A stretch of DNA of 64,000 bases, taken from the NCBI GenBank assembly GCA_020444065.1, contig JAHLLQ010000007.1:124001-188000 (forward strand). The letters are read 5' to 3'. Each line of letters opens with the position of its first letter. Position 1 is the first letter of the stretch. Below are positions 1 through 8,507 of the stretch, in pieces. The notes under the pieces are model-generated. The model made no database searches and had not been told where the DNA came from. It worked only from the letters and a program-made list of their open reading frames with translations. The translations under genes were made by a program, and so were the position numbers. The DNA is from a bacterium. GTDB taxonomy: Bacteria > Sumerlaeota > Sumerlaeia > SLMS01 > JAHLLQ01.

Positions 1-39
1 CAGGCCGTGCGCGTTTCCACTCTTGTGAGTCCCATCCGT

Positions 40-366
40 TTACTCCTCGCGCCCGGCGGCGTTTTCGGCGGATTCGACGCGTTGGCGAATCTGCGCCAGG
101 CGAGCCTTCTCTTCTTCGGGCAAATCGAGCGCTCCGGGGCCTTCCGGTTCGGAGACGGCAGCACTCGTCCCTGCCTGACGCTGTCGTGCCGCGTCAATCT
201 CCGCCTGGAGTTCGCGTTCGAGTTCCGACTGGCGCTCGCGCTTTTTGCGGACGGGGCGCGCGCCTTTCTGGCGACTCTGCATGAAGCGCATGACGACGTA
301 CCCGACCGAGAGCACGAAGCCCAGAATCGCAAAGGGCAACCACTGTACGATCCCGATATCGCCCAT
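40..366 (-). CDS. Small membrane-anchored protein with charged cytoplasmic tail
   Basis: This 108-residue protein has one hydrophobic segment at about residues 7-28. A strongly basic patch follows (KKRERQSELERELQ region), and then an Ala/Glu/Gln-rich, probably helical or coiled-coil tail. It lies 12 nt downstream of the secreted-protein gene ending at 379 on the same strand, so the two are probably co-transcribed. I do not recognise a family. Single-pass topology with a cytoplasmic tail is inferred from the positive charges after the membrane segment. The gene is complete inside the window. Confidence 0.65.
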   Translation of the reverse strand: MGDIGIVQWLPFAILGFVLSVGYVVMRFMQSRQKGARPVRKKRERQSELERELQAEIDAARQRQAGTSAAVSEPEGPGALDLPEEEKARLAQIRQRVESAENAAGREE

Positions 367-378
367 GATCTAGCGCCC

Positions 379-1272
379 TCAGCCTCCGATGCGCCAGTAC
401 TGACGCCGGGTGGTGTGTTTCAGCTCAAACCGGCGCCCGTCGTCGAATTCGAAGGCCAGCAGCGTGTTTGCGTCGTCGTCGGCGATGTAGAAGTTCGCGC
501 GGCGGCCGTCGCGGGCCTCGAGGGAAACGCGCCAGACTTCTTCGGCGGCATAAGTCCCGGCGGGAACAGTGAGGTCCTCGTTCGGGTGGTCGACCATCGC
601 CACCGCGGGAACGGGCTCGGGAATCTGCACGCGATTGGTGGTCTGCGGGGGCTGGAGCATCAGGCCGGTCTTGAGGCCCTCGCGGAACGGCAGGGCGCGG
701 AAGAGGAGCGGGAGTTCTTCTTCGAAGTAGGTGTTGGCGGTGTGGTCGGTCAGTTGGGTGTTTCCGGTGCCTTCGCCATCCCAGTAGGAACTGTACCAGA
801 ACACGGCGGTTTCGCGCCAGAGCTCGTACTGCTTGAAGGTCGTGCCGCACCATTCCTGGCTGCTGATCGTCATCTTCACGGCATTGTTGATGTTCGAGCG
901 CTGATAGAAGACCGTCGTCAGGTAGTTGTACGGATAATTGGGCGTTGGGATGGACGAAATCTGGAGCTGCTTCAGGGCCGGCAGAAGCGGCTTCTGGCCG
1001 TAGGGCCATTCGGCTTTGACCATGAATTCCTTGTTGATGTCCTCGGCGACGGTGATGAGGCGCAGCTCGTGGGGACGGTCCTCGCTGTAGATGATGCGGT
1101 GGCCTTCGTAGGTGGCGACCTCGGCGCGGCTGTCATCCCAGAGACTGCCAGCCCAGTCTGGTCGGATCGTTTCGACCATCGTTCCGTTTACGGGCGCGGG
1201 ATCCTGGGCTGCGATGGCGCCGGCCCAAAGGGCGACGAGACCGATCAGCGCGGCGCGAACAAGAGACTTCAT
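379..1272 (-). CDS. Secreted protein of unknown function
   Basis: The 297-residue product begins with a clear Sec signal peptide (MKSLVRAALIGLVALWAGAIAAQ, about 1-23). The mature part is rich in aromatic and acidic residues and reads as a soluble beta-rich protein. Features include a WCGTTFKQYELW stretch near residue 140 and a C-terminus ending in a short basic/aromatic RRQYWRIGG. The chosen ATG has an AAGGA Shine-Dalgarno about 11 nt upstream. It resembles DUF3108-type periplasmic proteins only loosely, and that is a guess. It is the first gene of a likely two-gene unit with the small membrane protein downstream. Confidence 0.75.
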   Translation of the reverse strand: MKSLVRAALIGLVALWAGAIAAQDPAPVNGTMVETIRPDWAGSLWDDSRAEVATYEGHRIIYSEDRPHELRLITVAEDINKEFMVKAEWPYGQKPLLPALKQLQISSIPTPNYPYNYLTTVFYQRSNINNAVKMTISSQEWCGTTFKQYELWRETAVFWYSSYWDGEGTGNTQLTDHTANTYFEEELPLLFRALPFREGLKTGLMLQPPQTTNRVQIPEPVPAVAMVDHPNEDLTVPAGTYAAEEVWRVSLEARDGRRANFYIADDDANTLLAFEFDDGRRFELKHTTRRQYWRIGG

Positions 1273-1380
1273 GGATGACGTTCCTTATCGTGCGAAATTG
1301 CGGGATTTGCAGCCCCACACAAGGGTGGGGCTCGACTGGGAAGCCGTCCCATCAAAATCCACGCCCAGTTACACAAAAGG

Positions 1381-1414
1381 CCGGCCGGAAACCAAGGGGA
1401 AGGTTTCCGGCCGG
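1381..1414 (-). terminator. Rho-independent terminator of the DUF3568-like lipoprotein gene
   Basis: A perfect 13-bp inverted repeat (CCGGCCGGAAACC at 1381-1393 and its complement at 1402-1414) encloses an 8-nt loop. Read on the minus strand it is followed by CCTTTTG. It lies 34 nt past the stop of the lipoprotein gene at 1449. Confidence 0.8.
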
Positions 1415-1448
1415 CGGCAGAGATTGCTGGTCAAAGAGGAGATTCGGG

Positions 1449-1910
1449 TCAGAGATTCTTGCGAATCTGGTCGAGAATCTTCCGCGATTGGGTTTCGTCG
1501 CCGAATGTCCCGATGCGGACATTCAAACGCGTCTGGGTCTCCGACAACTTCTGCAGCTTGACGACGACCTTCGTGTCGTCGGCATCGCGGGCGGTGAATG
1601 TGGCGGTTGCCAGAATGTCTTCGCCGAGGCCGAGGAGATCGTTTTGGCTTTCGTCGTCGCTCGGCTGGGCCTTGACCTTCTCGTAGGAGACATCGCGCTG
1701 CTCGATTTCGTAACCCAGTTGCGTCAGCGCCTTGTCGGTGGCCTTGCGTGCCTTCTCGAATTCGACGTCTTCGAGCGATTTCGTTTCGCCCGCGACGTAG
1801 GCGACTGCACCAGCTCCGGCTGCGATTCCGCCGCCGATGAGCAGCAATTCGCATCCTGCGGAGAAGACCGACAGGACGAGGACAAGGCTCAATGGTAAGA
1901 GGCGTTTCAT
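1449..1910 (-). CDS. DUF3568-like lipoprotein
   Basis: This 153-residue lipoprotein has a type II signal peptide ending in the lipobox SAGC (Cys20). A Gly/Ala-rich hydrophobic hairpin follows (GGGIAAGAGAVAYVAGE), then a KSLEDVEFEKARKATDKAL segment. That layout is typical of the small DUF3568 lipoproteins, whose function is unknown. The remainder predicts an alpha/beta fold ending in RIGTFGDETQSRKILDQI. I placed the start at the ATG at 1910 because it carries a near-perfect AAGGAGGT ribosome-binding site; in-frame upstream codons would spoil the signal peptide. A strong terminator follows the gene. Confidence 0.85.
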   Translation of the reverse strand: MKRLLPLSLVLVLSVFSAGCELLLIGGGIAAGAGAVAYVAGETKSLEDVEFEKARKATDKALTQLGYEIEQRDVSYEKVKAQPSDDESQNDLLGLGEDILATATFTARDADDTKVVVKLQKLSETQTRLNVRIGTFGDETQSRKILDQIRKNL

Positions 1911-2123
1911 GGTGACCTCCTTGGGTCGTCGGGTTTCTGAGGTGCAAGGAGGAGAGGTTGCAGGGCCCATGCCTCGGCAGGGGCGATTCGACGAGAAGAT
2001 GGGTGGGTTCGGCTGTAGATAGTTGAATTTGTGTGGCTTGGCAAATCGTACTTATTTGGTTCCGTTTCGAGGCTTGAAGCCGTAGCTGGGGGGCATGGAT
2101 GCGGATCGGCGCGACAATGTGTC

Positions 2124-2855
2124 TCAGGCGGGGCGGAGGCGGACGGGCTGTGTCCAGTTCCAGCGGTCGGCAGCGACATCGGCAAGGACGGTATCCCAGT
2201 TAGCCGGGGCATCGACTCGGATCATCGGGATGCCGATTTCGATGTCGTCGTCCTCGAACGGCCAGAACTCGAGGCGGAGATCCCAGTCACCGTCTCGATG
2301 AGCCGGGACAGCGACTTTGTGGGTTCCGCCGGAGTTGAAGAGCTCCAGCTCGTGATCCGGCCAGGAGGCGCAGACCATCAGCGTCAGGACATCGCAGGTG
2401 GCGAGGACGGCGTAGTTTGTCTCGAGACGGCGGGTGTGTTCAGCGGGGTCGAGGGTAGGCCAGGCCTTGTGAACCGAGGTTTCGAGGGCTTCGCCGATGA
2501 AGTCCTTGTTCTCGCCTTTGCCTTCGATGATCCGGGCGGCGTGGCGGGCGATCAGGGCGGCGGCAGCCGGGTGCATCTGCTCGACGGCTTCCTTTACGCC
2601 ACGGCGCCAGATGGCAACGTGCGAGGGGGTTTCGAGCTCGGTGAAGTTGCGTGGCGTTCCGTCGGGATGGCGGTCGGGGTTCTGCTCCCATTCGCGCCAT
2701 CCGTCATCGTGGTGCGTTGTGGCGTGGATGGCTTCGGCACGGGTGTCAGGATCGAAGAATTCGGGACGCAGCCGCGCGGCGAGCTCCCCGCTGGCCTTGG
2801 CGTGGACGGTCTGCGCCGTGACGAATACTTCGTTTCCTACCGTCCGGATGATCAT
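2124..2855 (-). CDS. DUF3891 family protein
   Basis: The 243-residue cytosolic protein starts MIIRTVGNEVFVTAQTVHA and has the conserved pattern of DUF3891: a HAKASGELA stretch, then a TTHHDDGWREWE motif around residues 46-57. It ends in a beta-rich segment (WPDHELELFNSGG, LRLEFWPFEDDDIEIGIPM). The paired histidines and aspartates suggest an HD-like metal site, but the family's biochemical role is not established. No signal peptide or membrane segment is visible. It stands alone between intergenic repeats and the upstream lipoprotein gene. Confidence 0.85.
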   Translation of the reverse strand: MIIRTVGNEVFVTAQTVHAKASGELAARLRPEFFDPDTRAEAIHATTHHDDGWREWEQNPDRHPDGTPRNFTELETPSHVAIWRRGVKEAVEQMHPAAAALIARHAARIIEGKGENKDFIGEALETSVHKAWPTLDPAEHTRRLETNYAVLATCDVLTLMVCASWPDHELELFNSGGTHKVAVPAHRDGDWDLRLEFWPFEDDDIEIGIPMIRVDAPANWDTVLADVAADRWNWTQPVRLRPA

Positions 2856-3000
2856 TGCCGAGTCTCTCCTCGCCGCTCAGGTGGGCGGATTGTCCGGAGA
2901 TGGTGGGGGAGGTGTCGAGGATGTTCTGCTTGTCCCAATCTCATCGTTGCGGTGCGGGCGGTGGGTCGCGCTTTCAGCGCTCCGGGGCTTGGACGTCGGG

Positions 3001-3024
3001 AGCCCAGGGCTTGCGCCCTGGGCT
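3001..3024. repeat. Perfect intergenic palindrome (10-bp arms)
   Basis: AGCCCAGGGC at 3001-3010 pairs with its exact complement at 3015-3024 across a TTGC loop. No T-tract follows on either strand, so it does not look like a terminator. It resembles REP-type palindromic units. Confidence 0.7.
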
Positions 3025-3124
3025 GGTATGGGGTGGGGCGTTGCCCCTTCCGCCTTCGCCAAGGCTGCGGTGGACAAGTCGGTGGTCACGGGGACGATCG
3101 AGTTTGAAGATTGGCGGATGGGGT

Positions 3125-3148
3125 GCCGGCTGGAAGCCGGCGGTCCCA
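3125..3148. repeat. GCCGGC hairpin element, copy 1
   Basis: GCCGGC, TGGAA, GCCGGC, then GGTCCCA. The same 24-bp string occurs at 25338-25361 in another intergenic gap, which marks it as a dispersed element rather than chance. Confidence 0.7.
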
Positions 3149-3224
3149 AGGCAGGGTGGGCTTGCGCTTTGGGTATGGTTCGCGCTACTTGACGGGGGTG
3201 ATTCGCTGAAGGAGACGCGCTGAG

Positions 3225-3542
3225 ATGCCGATCTATGAGTATGCGCACAAGGGCGAGAAGGGCCCGGAATGCACGGACAATTTCCTGTTGGAGCAGTCGA
3301 TCAAGGATGATCGGCTGGAGAAGTGCCCGTTGTGCGGCCATCCGGTCGAGCGGCTGATCTTTCCGGTGGGGATCGCGACGCCAAAGACGAATACGGAGCT
3401 GAAGAACCTGGGGTTCACGAAGCTGGTGAAGCGCGATGACGGGGTGTACGAGAATGTGACCCAGGGGGATGGCGAAAAACGCTACATGCAGCGCGGGGAT
3501 GCGTCGTCTCTGCCCAATCTGACGAACAAGATCAGCGATTAG
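3225..3542 (+). CDS. FmdB-type zinc-ribbon protein
   Basis: The 105-residue protein begins MPIYEYAHKGEKGPEC, the standard opening of the FmdB/CxxC_CxxC_SSSS regulatory family. Its second knuckle is intact (CPLCG, about residues 36-40). The first knuckle is altered: the usual CxxCG is replaced by HKGEKGPEC, leaving one Cys plus a His as possible ligands. A Lys/Asn-rich tail follows. Family members are small, often near transport or C1 genes, and poorly characterised. It stands alone here. Confidence 0.85.
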   Translation: MPIYEYAHKGEKGPECTDNFLLEQSIKDDRLEKCPLCGHPVERLIFPVGIATPKTNTELKNLGFTKLVKRDDGVYENVTQGDGEKRYMQRGDASSLPNLTNKISD

Positions 3543-3670
3543 GGGCGTCTTCGGTCCGGCTGGGGAGGCGGCGCCGGATGGCGCGCGCCCCAGTCTTCTT
3601 GACACCCAGGGACTCCCGGCCCGCATACTGCCTCGGAGCTGAAAGCCCGTGAAATGGTGAGGTTGATGCG

Positions 3671-4051
3671 GTGAAGAACGGATTCAATCGACTGGCGTTG
3701 CTGGCTTTGGTCGCGATTCTCGGGGCGACGACCGGCTGCGTGCGGTCTAAGGTCCTGGTGACATCGGACCCGCCTCGCGCCGATATTACGATGAATGATA
3801 TCCATCTCGGCCGGACTCCCGTGGAGCAGCCCTTCACGTGGTACTGGTTCTATGATTTCAAGGCCGAGAAGGAAGGCTACGAGACAGTGGTCAGCCGGGA
3901 GCGTTTTCGGGCCCCGGTTTACCTGTGGCCGGGCCTGGATCTGCTAATGGAAATGATGCCGTTCCCGGTGACAGACTCGAAGCGCGTACACCTGGTTCTG
4001 CGGCCGGAGGAACAGAGGCCGGAGCCGGAATTCGCCGGCGGCGAGTCCTGA
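3671..4051 (+). CDS. PEGA-domain lipoprotein
   Basis: The 126-residue lipoprotein has a signal peptide ending in a lipobox-like TTGC (Cys23). A PEGA-type beta-sandwich segment follows: VLVTSDPPRADITMNDIHLG, then RTPVEQPFTWYWFYDFKAEKEGYE. PEGA domains are extracytoplasmic and usually act as accessory modules in surface proteins. The start is GTG. The gene is 34 nt upstream of the histidine kinase and on the same strand, so co-transcription is plausible. Confidence 0.8.
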   Translation: MKNGFNRLALLALVAILGATTGCVRSKVLVTSDPPRADITMNDIHLGRTPVEQPFTWYWFYDFKAEKEGYETVVSRERFRAPVYLWPGLDLLMEMMPFPVTDSKRVHLVLRPEEQRPEPEFAGGES

Positions 4052-4085
4052 CCCGTATTCAGCCCCGAAGGGGAGTTGCCAGCCC

Positions 4086-5816
4086 GTGAGCAAGAACGAA
4101 CAGCCCGCACAGATTCTGATTCGCTCCAGCGCCGAAGGTGTGAAGGACGCGTATGATATCGAGGAGTCGGCCACGATCGGTCGGCATCCGACGAATACGA
4201 TCGTCCTCGGGCTGGATTCGATTTCGCGCTTTCACGCCCGAATCGATCGGCGCGGCAACTTCTTCATTCTCCAGGACTTGAATTCTTCGAACGGCACGTA
4301 CGTGAATGGCGAGCGCATCACGCAGATGACGCTGCACCACAACGATGTGGTGACGTTCGGTGCGGTGGAGTTTCTTTTCACGAACGAGGCGTCGTCCTCG
4401 ATTACCAGTTCGGGTGCTCGCGAGGGCATGAGCATCGTCGATATTACGGACGATCGCGAAGACGTCGCCCGCCCGACGGCGCAGTCGGTTCTGAAGCAGG
4501 AAGACATCAGCGAAATCCGCGATCGTTCTTCGGTCTACACGAGCCTGGCGGACAAAAAGACCGATCGCGCGACGTTGATGCGGTTGAACAACCGGCTTTC
4601 GACTCTGTACCGGCTGTCGGAACTGTTGCGCGAGTCGGCGAACGATCGCGAAGAGGCGGTGATCGAGCGCAGCCTGGAGTTGTTGTTCGATGCGGTGTCG
4701 GCGGATCGCGGTGTGATCATGACGCGATACTCGCCGGAAGTGACGGAGCTGGATGTCGCGGCGGTGAAGTACCGCGACCAGCCGATCAACCCGCCAAAGC
4801 TTTCGATTTCGCGCACAATTCTGGAGCAGGTGCTGGAGCAAAAGGTCGCCGTGCTGAGCAGCGATGCGCAGAGCGACGCGCGCTTCGATGCGAGCGAGTC
4901 GATCATTATGAATCGAATTCGCTCCGCCATCTGCGTTCCGATGATTCAGCAAGGCAACGTGATGGGCGTTGTGCATCTGGATTCGCAGTCGACGTCGCGG
5001 ACGTTCGGCAACGAGGACCTGGAGTTCGTGACCATGATCGCGTCGGAGCTTTCGGTCGCGATCGAAAACATGCGGATGCGGAAGGAAGCGGCGCACCGCG
5101 AGCGCCTGGCGGCGGTCGGCGAGACCGTGGCCGGCATCAGTCACAATGTGAAGAACATCCTGCTGCTGATGCAGGGTGGCAGCGAACTGCTGAACCGCGC
5201 GCTCTCGAAGGAAGACATGGAGTCGGCACAGGATTCCTGGGACGTCGTGCAGCGCGGTATCGCGAAGATCGGCAAGCTCGTACGCGATATGCTGGCGTAC
5301 TCGAGCAACAAGAAGCCGGAGTTGCGGCAGGTTGACTTGAATGAACTGATTTGTTCGACGGCGGAAGAGGTTGAGGATCAGTTGGTCAGCAAGAGCGTGC
5401 GGCTGGAGTTGGATCTGGACGAAGCGATCACGCCGCGCCTGCTGGACGAGAATGGGCTCAGCCGGACGTTGATGAATCTGATCGTTAACTCGATGGAAGC
5501 CATCAAGCACCAGGAAGGCGAAATCAAGGTCGAGACGCAATTGCGACAGGATGCGGATCAGACGATTGTCCTGACGATTCGCGACAATGGCTGCGGCATT
5601 TCGAAGGATAAGCTGGAGAAGGTTTTCATGCCGTTCTTCACGACGAAGGGCTCGAGCGGGACGGGGCTCGGGCTGCCGATGTGCAAGAAGGTCGTGGAAG
5701 ATATGGGCGGCACGATGCGCGTCGAGTCAGAAGAGAACATCGGGACGACGTTTATCATGACGTTCCCGTACCTGATCGACGGCGAAGATTCGAACGTTAC
5801 GATCGAGAGAGGATGA
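4086..5816 (+). CDS. FHA-GAF sensor histidine kinase
   Basis: This 576-residue cytoplasmic kinase has an N-terminal FHA phosphothreonine-binding domain (IGRHPTNTIV, SRFHARI and LNSSNGTYVNG; about 25-80). A linker follows, then a GAF domain (about 185-325). The histidine kinase core has an H-box around His353 (AGISHNVKN), an N-box with Asn468 (LIVNSMEAI), a G1 box DNGCGI and a G2 box GTGLGLP. No transmembrane segment is seen, so input is probably cytoplasmic: FHA binding to a Ser/Thr-phosphorylated partner plus a GAF ligand. No response regulator is adjacent, making this an orphan kinase. The start is GTG. Confidence 0.93.
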   Translation: MSKNEQPAQILIRSSAEGVKDAYDIEESATIGRHPTNTIVLGLDSISRFHARIDRRGNFFILQDLNSSNGTYVNGERITQMTLHHNDVVTFGAVEFLFTNEASSSITSSGAREGMSIVDITDDREDVARPTAQSVLKQEDISEIRDRSSVYTSLADKKTDRATLMRLNNRLSTLYRLSELLRESANDREEAVIERSLELLFDAVSADRGVIMTRYSPEVTELDVAAVKYRDQPINPPKLSISRTILEQVLEQKVAVLSSDAQSDARFDASESIIMNRIRSAICVPMIQQGNVMGVVHLDSQSTSRTFGNEDLEFVTMIASELSVAIENMRMRKEAAHRERLAAVGETVAGISHNVKNILLLMQGGSELLNRALSKEDMESAQDSWDVVQRGIAKIGKLVRDMLAYSSNKKPELRQVDLNELICSTAEEVEDQLVSKSVRLELDLDEAITPRLLDENGLSRTLMNLIVNSMEAIKHQEGEIKVETQLRQDADQTIVLTIRDNGCGISKDKLEKVFMPFFTTKGSSGTGLGLPMCKKVVEDMGGTMRVESEENIGTTFIMTFPYLIDGEDSNVTIERG

Positions 5817-5823
5817 GTCAGGA

Positions 5824-7485
5824 GTGATGAAAGTCGCTGCTACTCGTCCCCGTTCTGCTGGGATTCTGCTGGGCTTTGCCTTGCTGATTCTGTGCGGCCT
5901 GCATCAGTCTGTGCGCGGCGAGGCTTTTCCGATTTTCTCGCAAGCGGACGACATGGCGACGACGCCGGGTATCGAGACCTGGGCGCCGTGGCCGTTCGGT
6001 CATCGCATCAGTTCGTCGACCGAGTCGATGACGGCGTTTCATCCGATTTTCTCTTACTACAAGAACAAGCTCAATGAGTCGCGGGAGTTTCATCTTCTTT
6101 GGCCGCTGGTCGATTGGTCGTACGAGAAGGAAGCGTGGGGCGAGAAGGACCGGCGGCGTTTGACGGTGCTGCCATTGTGGTACAGCGCCAGCGGCGTGGC
6201 GGACTCCGGGCCGTACTGGTTGCGTTACCTGTTCCCTTTGTACTTCGAGGGTGAGCAGGCGGAACGCGGCGGGAAGTACTTCATCGTCTTTCCGTTCTTG
6301 TGGTACGCGCGGAATGCGAAACTGACAGTTCCGTTGTTTCCGCATCGGCCTCAGAACTTCACGGCGGTCTGGCCGCTGGCGGGGGATTTCCGCGGGTACT
6401 ACAACAGCGATCGAACGCGCTTTCTGCTTTGGCCGTTGTTTGTCGAATCGTGGGATCACGAGGGCGACGATCCGTTCAAGATCTACTCGCTCATCTGGCC
6501 ATTCTTCAGTCTGTACCAGAGCGATAACGATGCGGTGCACGGCTTCCGCGTGTGGCCGTTGTTTTCGCGTGTGAAGCACGAGGGCGAGTTCACGCGCGCA
6601 TACTGGCTGTGGCCGCTCGGGCACTACCGAAAGGGTCGCATCTCGCAGAAGAATGACGGTCAAGAAGAGGTGCTGCTGTTCCTGCCGTTCTATGGCAAGG
6701 TGCGCCGCCCGACTTATTCGTACGACATGATCTTCCCATTCTACGGCAAGCTCGACATGAAGGGTCGCAAGACGCGCGGGTATGCGTTGGCGCTCTACAA
6801 CGAGAACGATAATTTGCGCACGGGCATTCGCGAACATCGTCTGCTGTGGTTCCTGATTCGGTGGACGACGAATATCCCGCGGGATTTGTCGCTGACGCAG
6901 GGGCAGGAGAGGGAAGGCATGGAGGGCGGCGGCTTCTTCCCGTTCTATGTGCATCGCTACATGACGGGGAAGGATCAGAAGACGATCCTGTGGCCGTTCT
7001 TCAGCACGAACTACGATCGCTACAAGGACTACGAGTTCGATCGAACGTACCTGATGCCGCTCTACTCGAACCAGGTGAAACGTTACAACGACGGGAACAC
7101 GGAGCAGCGCAAGTACGTCTTCCCGTTCTTCCGCAAGTGGCGGATGGAAAATGGCGACGAGTATCGCAGCGTGTTGCACTTGTGGTTCTACTCGAAGTGG
7201 GACGGCATCGATCGCAACTGGGCTCCGTTGTGGACAGTCTGGGAGAAGCGTGCGAACACCGAAACGGGCGAGGCGCGCACGCATGTCGTCGGGCACCTTT
7301 ACACGTACGACAAGAATTGGCTGGGTGTGGAGCGCAGCGCTTACAACCTGCTTGTCTTCAGCACGGAGAAGTACACCGGCCCGCATCGTCCGGAAGAGCA
7401 CCACACGCGCTTCTTCTGGGGCCTGGTGGGACATCACCAGTTGGGTGAGAAGAAGCAGTGGGAATTCTTCGGAAAGCGTTTCTGA
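5824..7485 (+). CDS. Secreted aromatic-repeat protein (WPL/FPF repeats)
   Basis: The 553-residue protein has a Sec signal peptide (about residues 1-33). It then consists almost wholly of degenerate repeats of about 20-45 residues. Each repeat has a hydrophobic-aromatic core such as LLWPLV, YLFPLYFEGE, IVFPFLWY, LLWPLFVESWDHE, LIWPFFSLYQ, VWPLFSRV, LFLPFYGKV, MIFPFYGKL, FFPFYVHRY and LWPFFSTNYD. The alternation of aromatic strands with polar turns suggests a beta-strand-rich, possibly outer-membrane-associated structure. I know no function for it. The start is GTG at 5824, or the adjacent ATG at 5827. The stop overlaps the next gene's ATG by one base, so the two are translationally coupled. 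Confidence 0.85.
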   Translation: MMKVAATRPRSAGILLGFALLILCGLHQSVRGEAFPIFSQADDMATTPGIETWAPWPFGHRISSSTESMTAFHPIFSYYKNKLNESREFHLLWPLVDWSYEKEAWGEKDRRRLTVLPLWYSASGVADSGPYWLRYLFPLYFEGEQAERGGKYFIVFPFLWYARNAKLTVPLFPHRPQNFTAVWPLAGDFRGYYNSDRTRFLLWPLFVESWDHEGDDPFKIYSLIWPFFSLYQSDNDAVHGFRVWPLFSRVKHEGEFTRAYWLWPLGHYRKGRISQKNDGQEEVLLFLPFYGKVRRPTYSYDMIFPFYGKLDMKGRKTRGYALALYNENDNLRTGIREHRLLWFLIRWTTNIPRDLSLTQGQEREGMEGGGFFPFYVHRYMTGKDQKTILWPFFSTNYDRYKDYEFDRTYLMPLYSNQVKRYNDGNTEQRKYVFPFFRKWRMENGDEYRSVLHLWFYSKWDGIDRNWAPLWTVWEKRANTETGEARTHVVGHLYTYDKNWLGVERSAYNLLVFSTEKYTGPHRPEEHHTRFFWGLVGHHQLGEKKQWEFFGKRF

Positions 7486-8234
7486 TGGTGATCGATTCCC
7501 CAAAGAACCCGCGGGTTAAAGCGTGGCGCCGTTTGCAGTCGAAGAACGGTCGCGCGGAAGCGGCGAGTTTCCTCGTCGAAGGTCCGCACCTTGTTTCCGA
7601 AGCGATTGCCGGCGGTGCGCCGATTCATGAATTGATCCTGAGCGAAGGCGTTGCCCCGCCCGAAGGGCTTGCCGGCAACATCCCCGTGATTCGCGTGACG
7701 CAACGCGTCATGAAGGAAATCGCCGAGACGGAAACGCCGCAGGGCATGGTTGCGGTTTGCGGATTTTCTCACGAGTCGCCGCCGCATCCGACGGCCGGCG
7801 GGTTTCTGCTTCTGCACAATGTGCAGGACCCAGGGAACGTCGGCACGATGATCCGCACGGCTTCGGCGGCAGGTCTGGCCGGCGTGATCGCCGGACCCGG
7901 CACGGCGGATATCTATAACGGCAAGGTTGTGCGCGCTTCGCAGGGCGCGATTTTCCATCTGCCCGTTTTTCACGCGGCGATCGATTCATGGATTTCGCGC
8001 CTGCAATCGGCGAATGTCCCGGTGTATGCGGCGGATGCGCGCGGCGGTGTTTCGTTTCGCAACGTGGAGCCCGCTCGGCAGTTTGCGTTGATCGTCGGCA
8101 ACGAGGCGGCGGGTCTGCCGGCGGAAGTTGTGGAGCGGGCGGACAAGCCAATTCACATTCCGATCAAGGGGCACGCGGAGTCGCTGAATGTGGCGATCGC
8201 GACAGGGATTCTTCTTTTTCATCTGAGTGCATGA
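7485..8234 (+). CDS. SpoU/TrmH-family RNA 2'-O-methyltransferase
   Basis: This 249-residue SPOUT methyltransferase probably transfers a methyl group from S-adenosylmethionine to a ribose 2'-OH in tRNA or 23S rRNA. An N-terminal substrate-binding domain (FLVEGPHLVSEAI, about 25-37) precedes the trefoil-knot catalytic domain. The three classical motifs are present: NVQDPGNVGTMIRTA with the catalytic Arg, IVGNEAAGL, and IPIKGHAESLNVAIATGI. The ATG at 7485 overlaps the preceding stop (TGATG). The exact RNA target cannot be read from sequence; RlmB-like or TsnR-like roles are both possible. Confidence 0.93.
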   Translation: MVIDSPKNPRVKAWRRLQSKNGRAEAASFLVEGPHLVSEAIAGGAPIHELILSEGVAPPEGLAGNIPVIRVTQRVMKEIAETETPQGMVAVCGFSHESPPHPTAGGFLLLHNVQDPGNVGTMIRTASAAGLAGVIAGPGTADIYNGKVVRASQGAIFHLPVFHAAIDSWISRLQSANVPVYAADARGGVSFRNVEPARQFALIVGNEAAGLPAEVVERADKPIHIPIKGHAESLNVAIATGILLFHLSA

Positions 8235-8277
8235 GTCGGGGCGGTTGGCAGGCGAGGTCTTGGGGGAGCGGCGAGGT

Positions 8278-8325
8278 TTGCGGAATCGCCCTTGGCCAGG
8301 ATGGCCAAGCCATCTCGAAGGGGTT
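8278..8325. repeat. Hairpin-centred direct repeat, copy 1
   Basis: The core is CTTGGCCA, GGA, TGGCCAAG at 8291-8309. The flanks (TTGCGG before, CTCGAAGGGGTT after) match the copy at 8439-8486 with scattered substitutions. Confidence 0.7.
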
Positions 8326-8340
8326 GTCAGGAGTGGGTTT

Positions 8341-8368
8341 TGAGGTGACTTGAGCATCTCTGCTCAAG
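8341..8368. repeat. CTTGAGCA hairpin element, copy 1
   Basis: TGAGGTGA precedes an 8-bp-arm hairpin (CTTGAGCA, 4-nt loop, TGCTCAAG). The same 28-bp element with two changes in the loop occurs at 25185-25212. Confidence 0.75.
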
Positions 8369-8438
8369 CTCCAGAAGCGTACGTCTTGCGCATGTTCACA
8401 GCAACATGCTGCCGGGATTGGTGCAGTGGGGAGAGCGT

Positions 8439-8486
8439 TTGCGGGACTGCTCTTGGCCAGGATGGCCAAGTCATTTCGAATGGGTT
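8439..8486. repeat. Hairpin-centred direct repeat, copy 2
   Basis: This is the second copy of the 48-bp element, with the identical CTTGGCCA hairpin core at 8452-8470. A diverged relative (CTTGGGCA arms) sits at 25276-25295. Confidence 0.7.
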
Positions 8487-8507
8487 GCCGTTGGTAGAAA
8501 TAGAACT

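Larger units (their letters stand above)
2856..3224. other. Intergenic stretch with palindromic repeat elements
   Basis: This 369-bp gap lies between two divergently transcribed genes. It contains a perfect 10-bp-arm hairpin at 3001-3024 (AGCCCAGGGC, loop TTGC, complement) and a 6-bp-arm GCCGGC hairpin at 3125-3141 followed by GGTCCCA. A segment near 2933-2970 (CCAATCTCATCGTTGCGG and following) resembles sequence at 25066-25100. I see no convincing gene in it. Confidence 0.6.

Noticed and set aside
2031-3107. 358-codon plus-strand open frame opposite the DUF3891 gene
   Set aside because: It has no family features and overlaps a well-supported gene and intergenic palindromes.
4059-5540. Minus-strand open frame opposite the histidine kinase
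   Set aside because: It is an Arg/His-rich shadow; the kinase motifs on the plus strand are clear.
5818-7503. Minus-strand open frame opposite the aromatic-repeat protein
   Set aside because: It is a basic, low-quality translation with no RBS; the plus strand has a signal peptide and coupled downstream gene.
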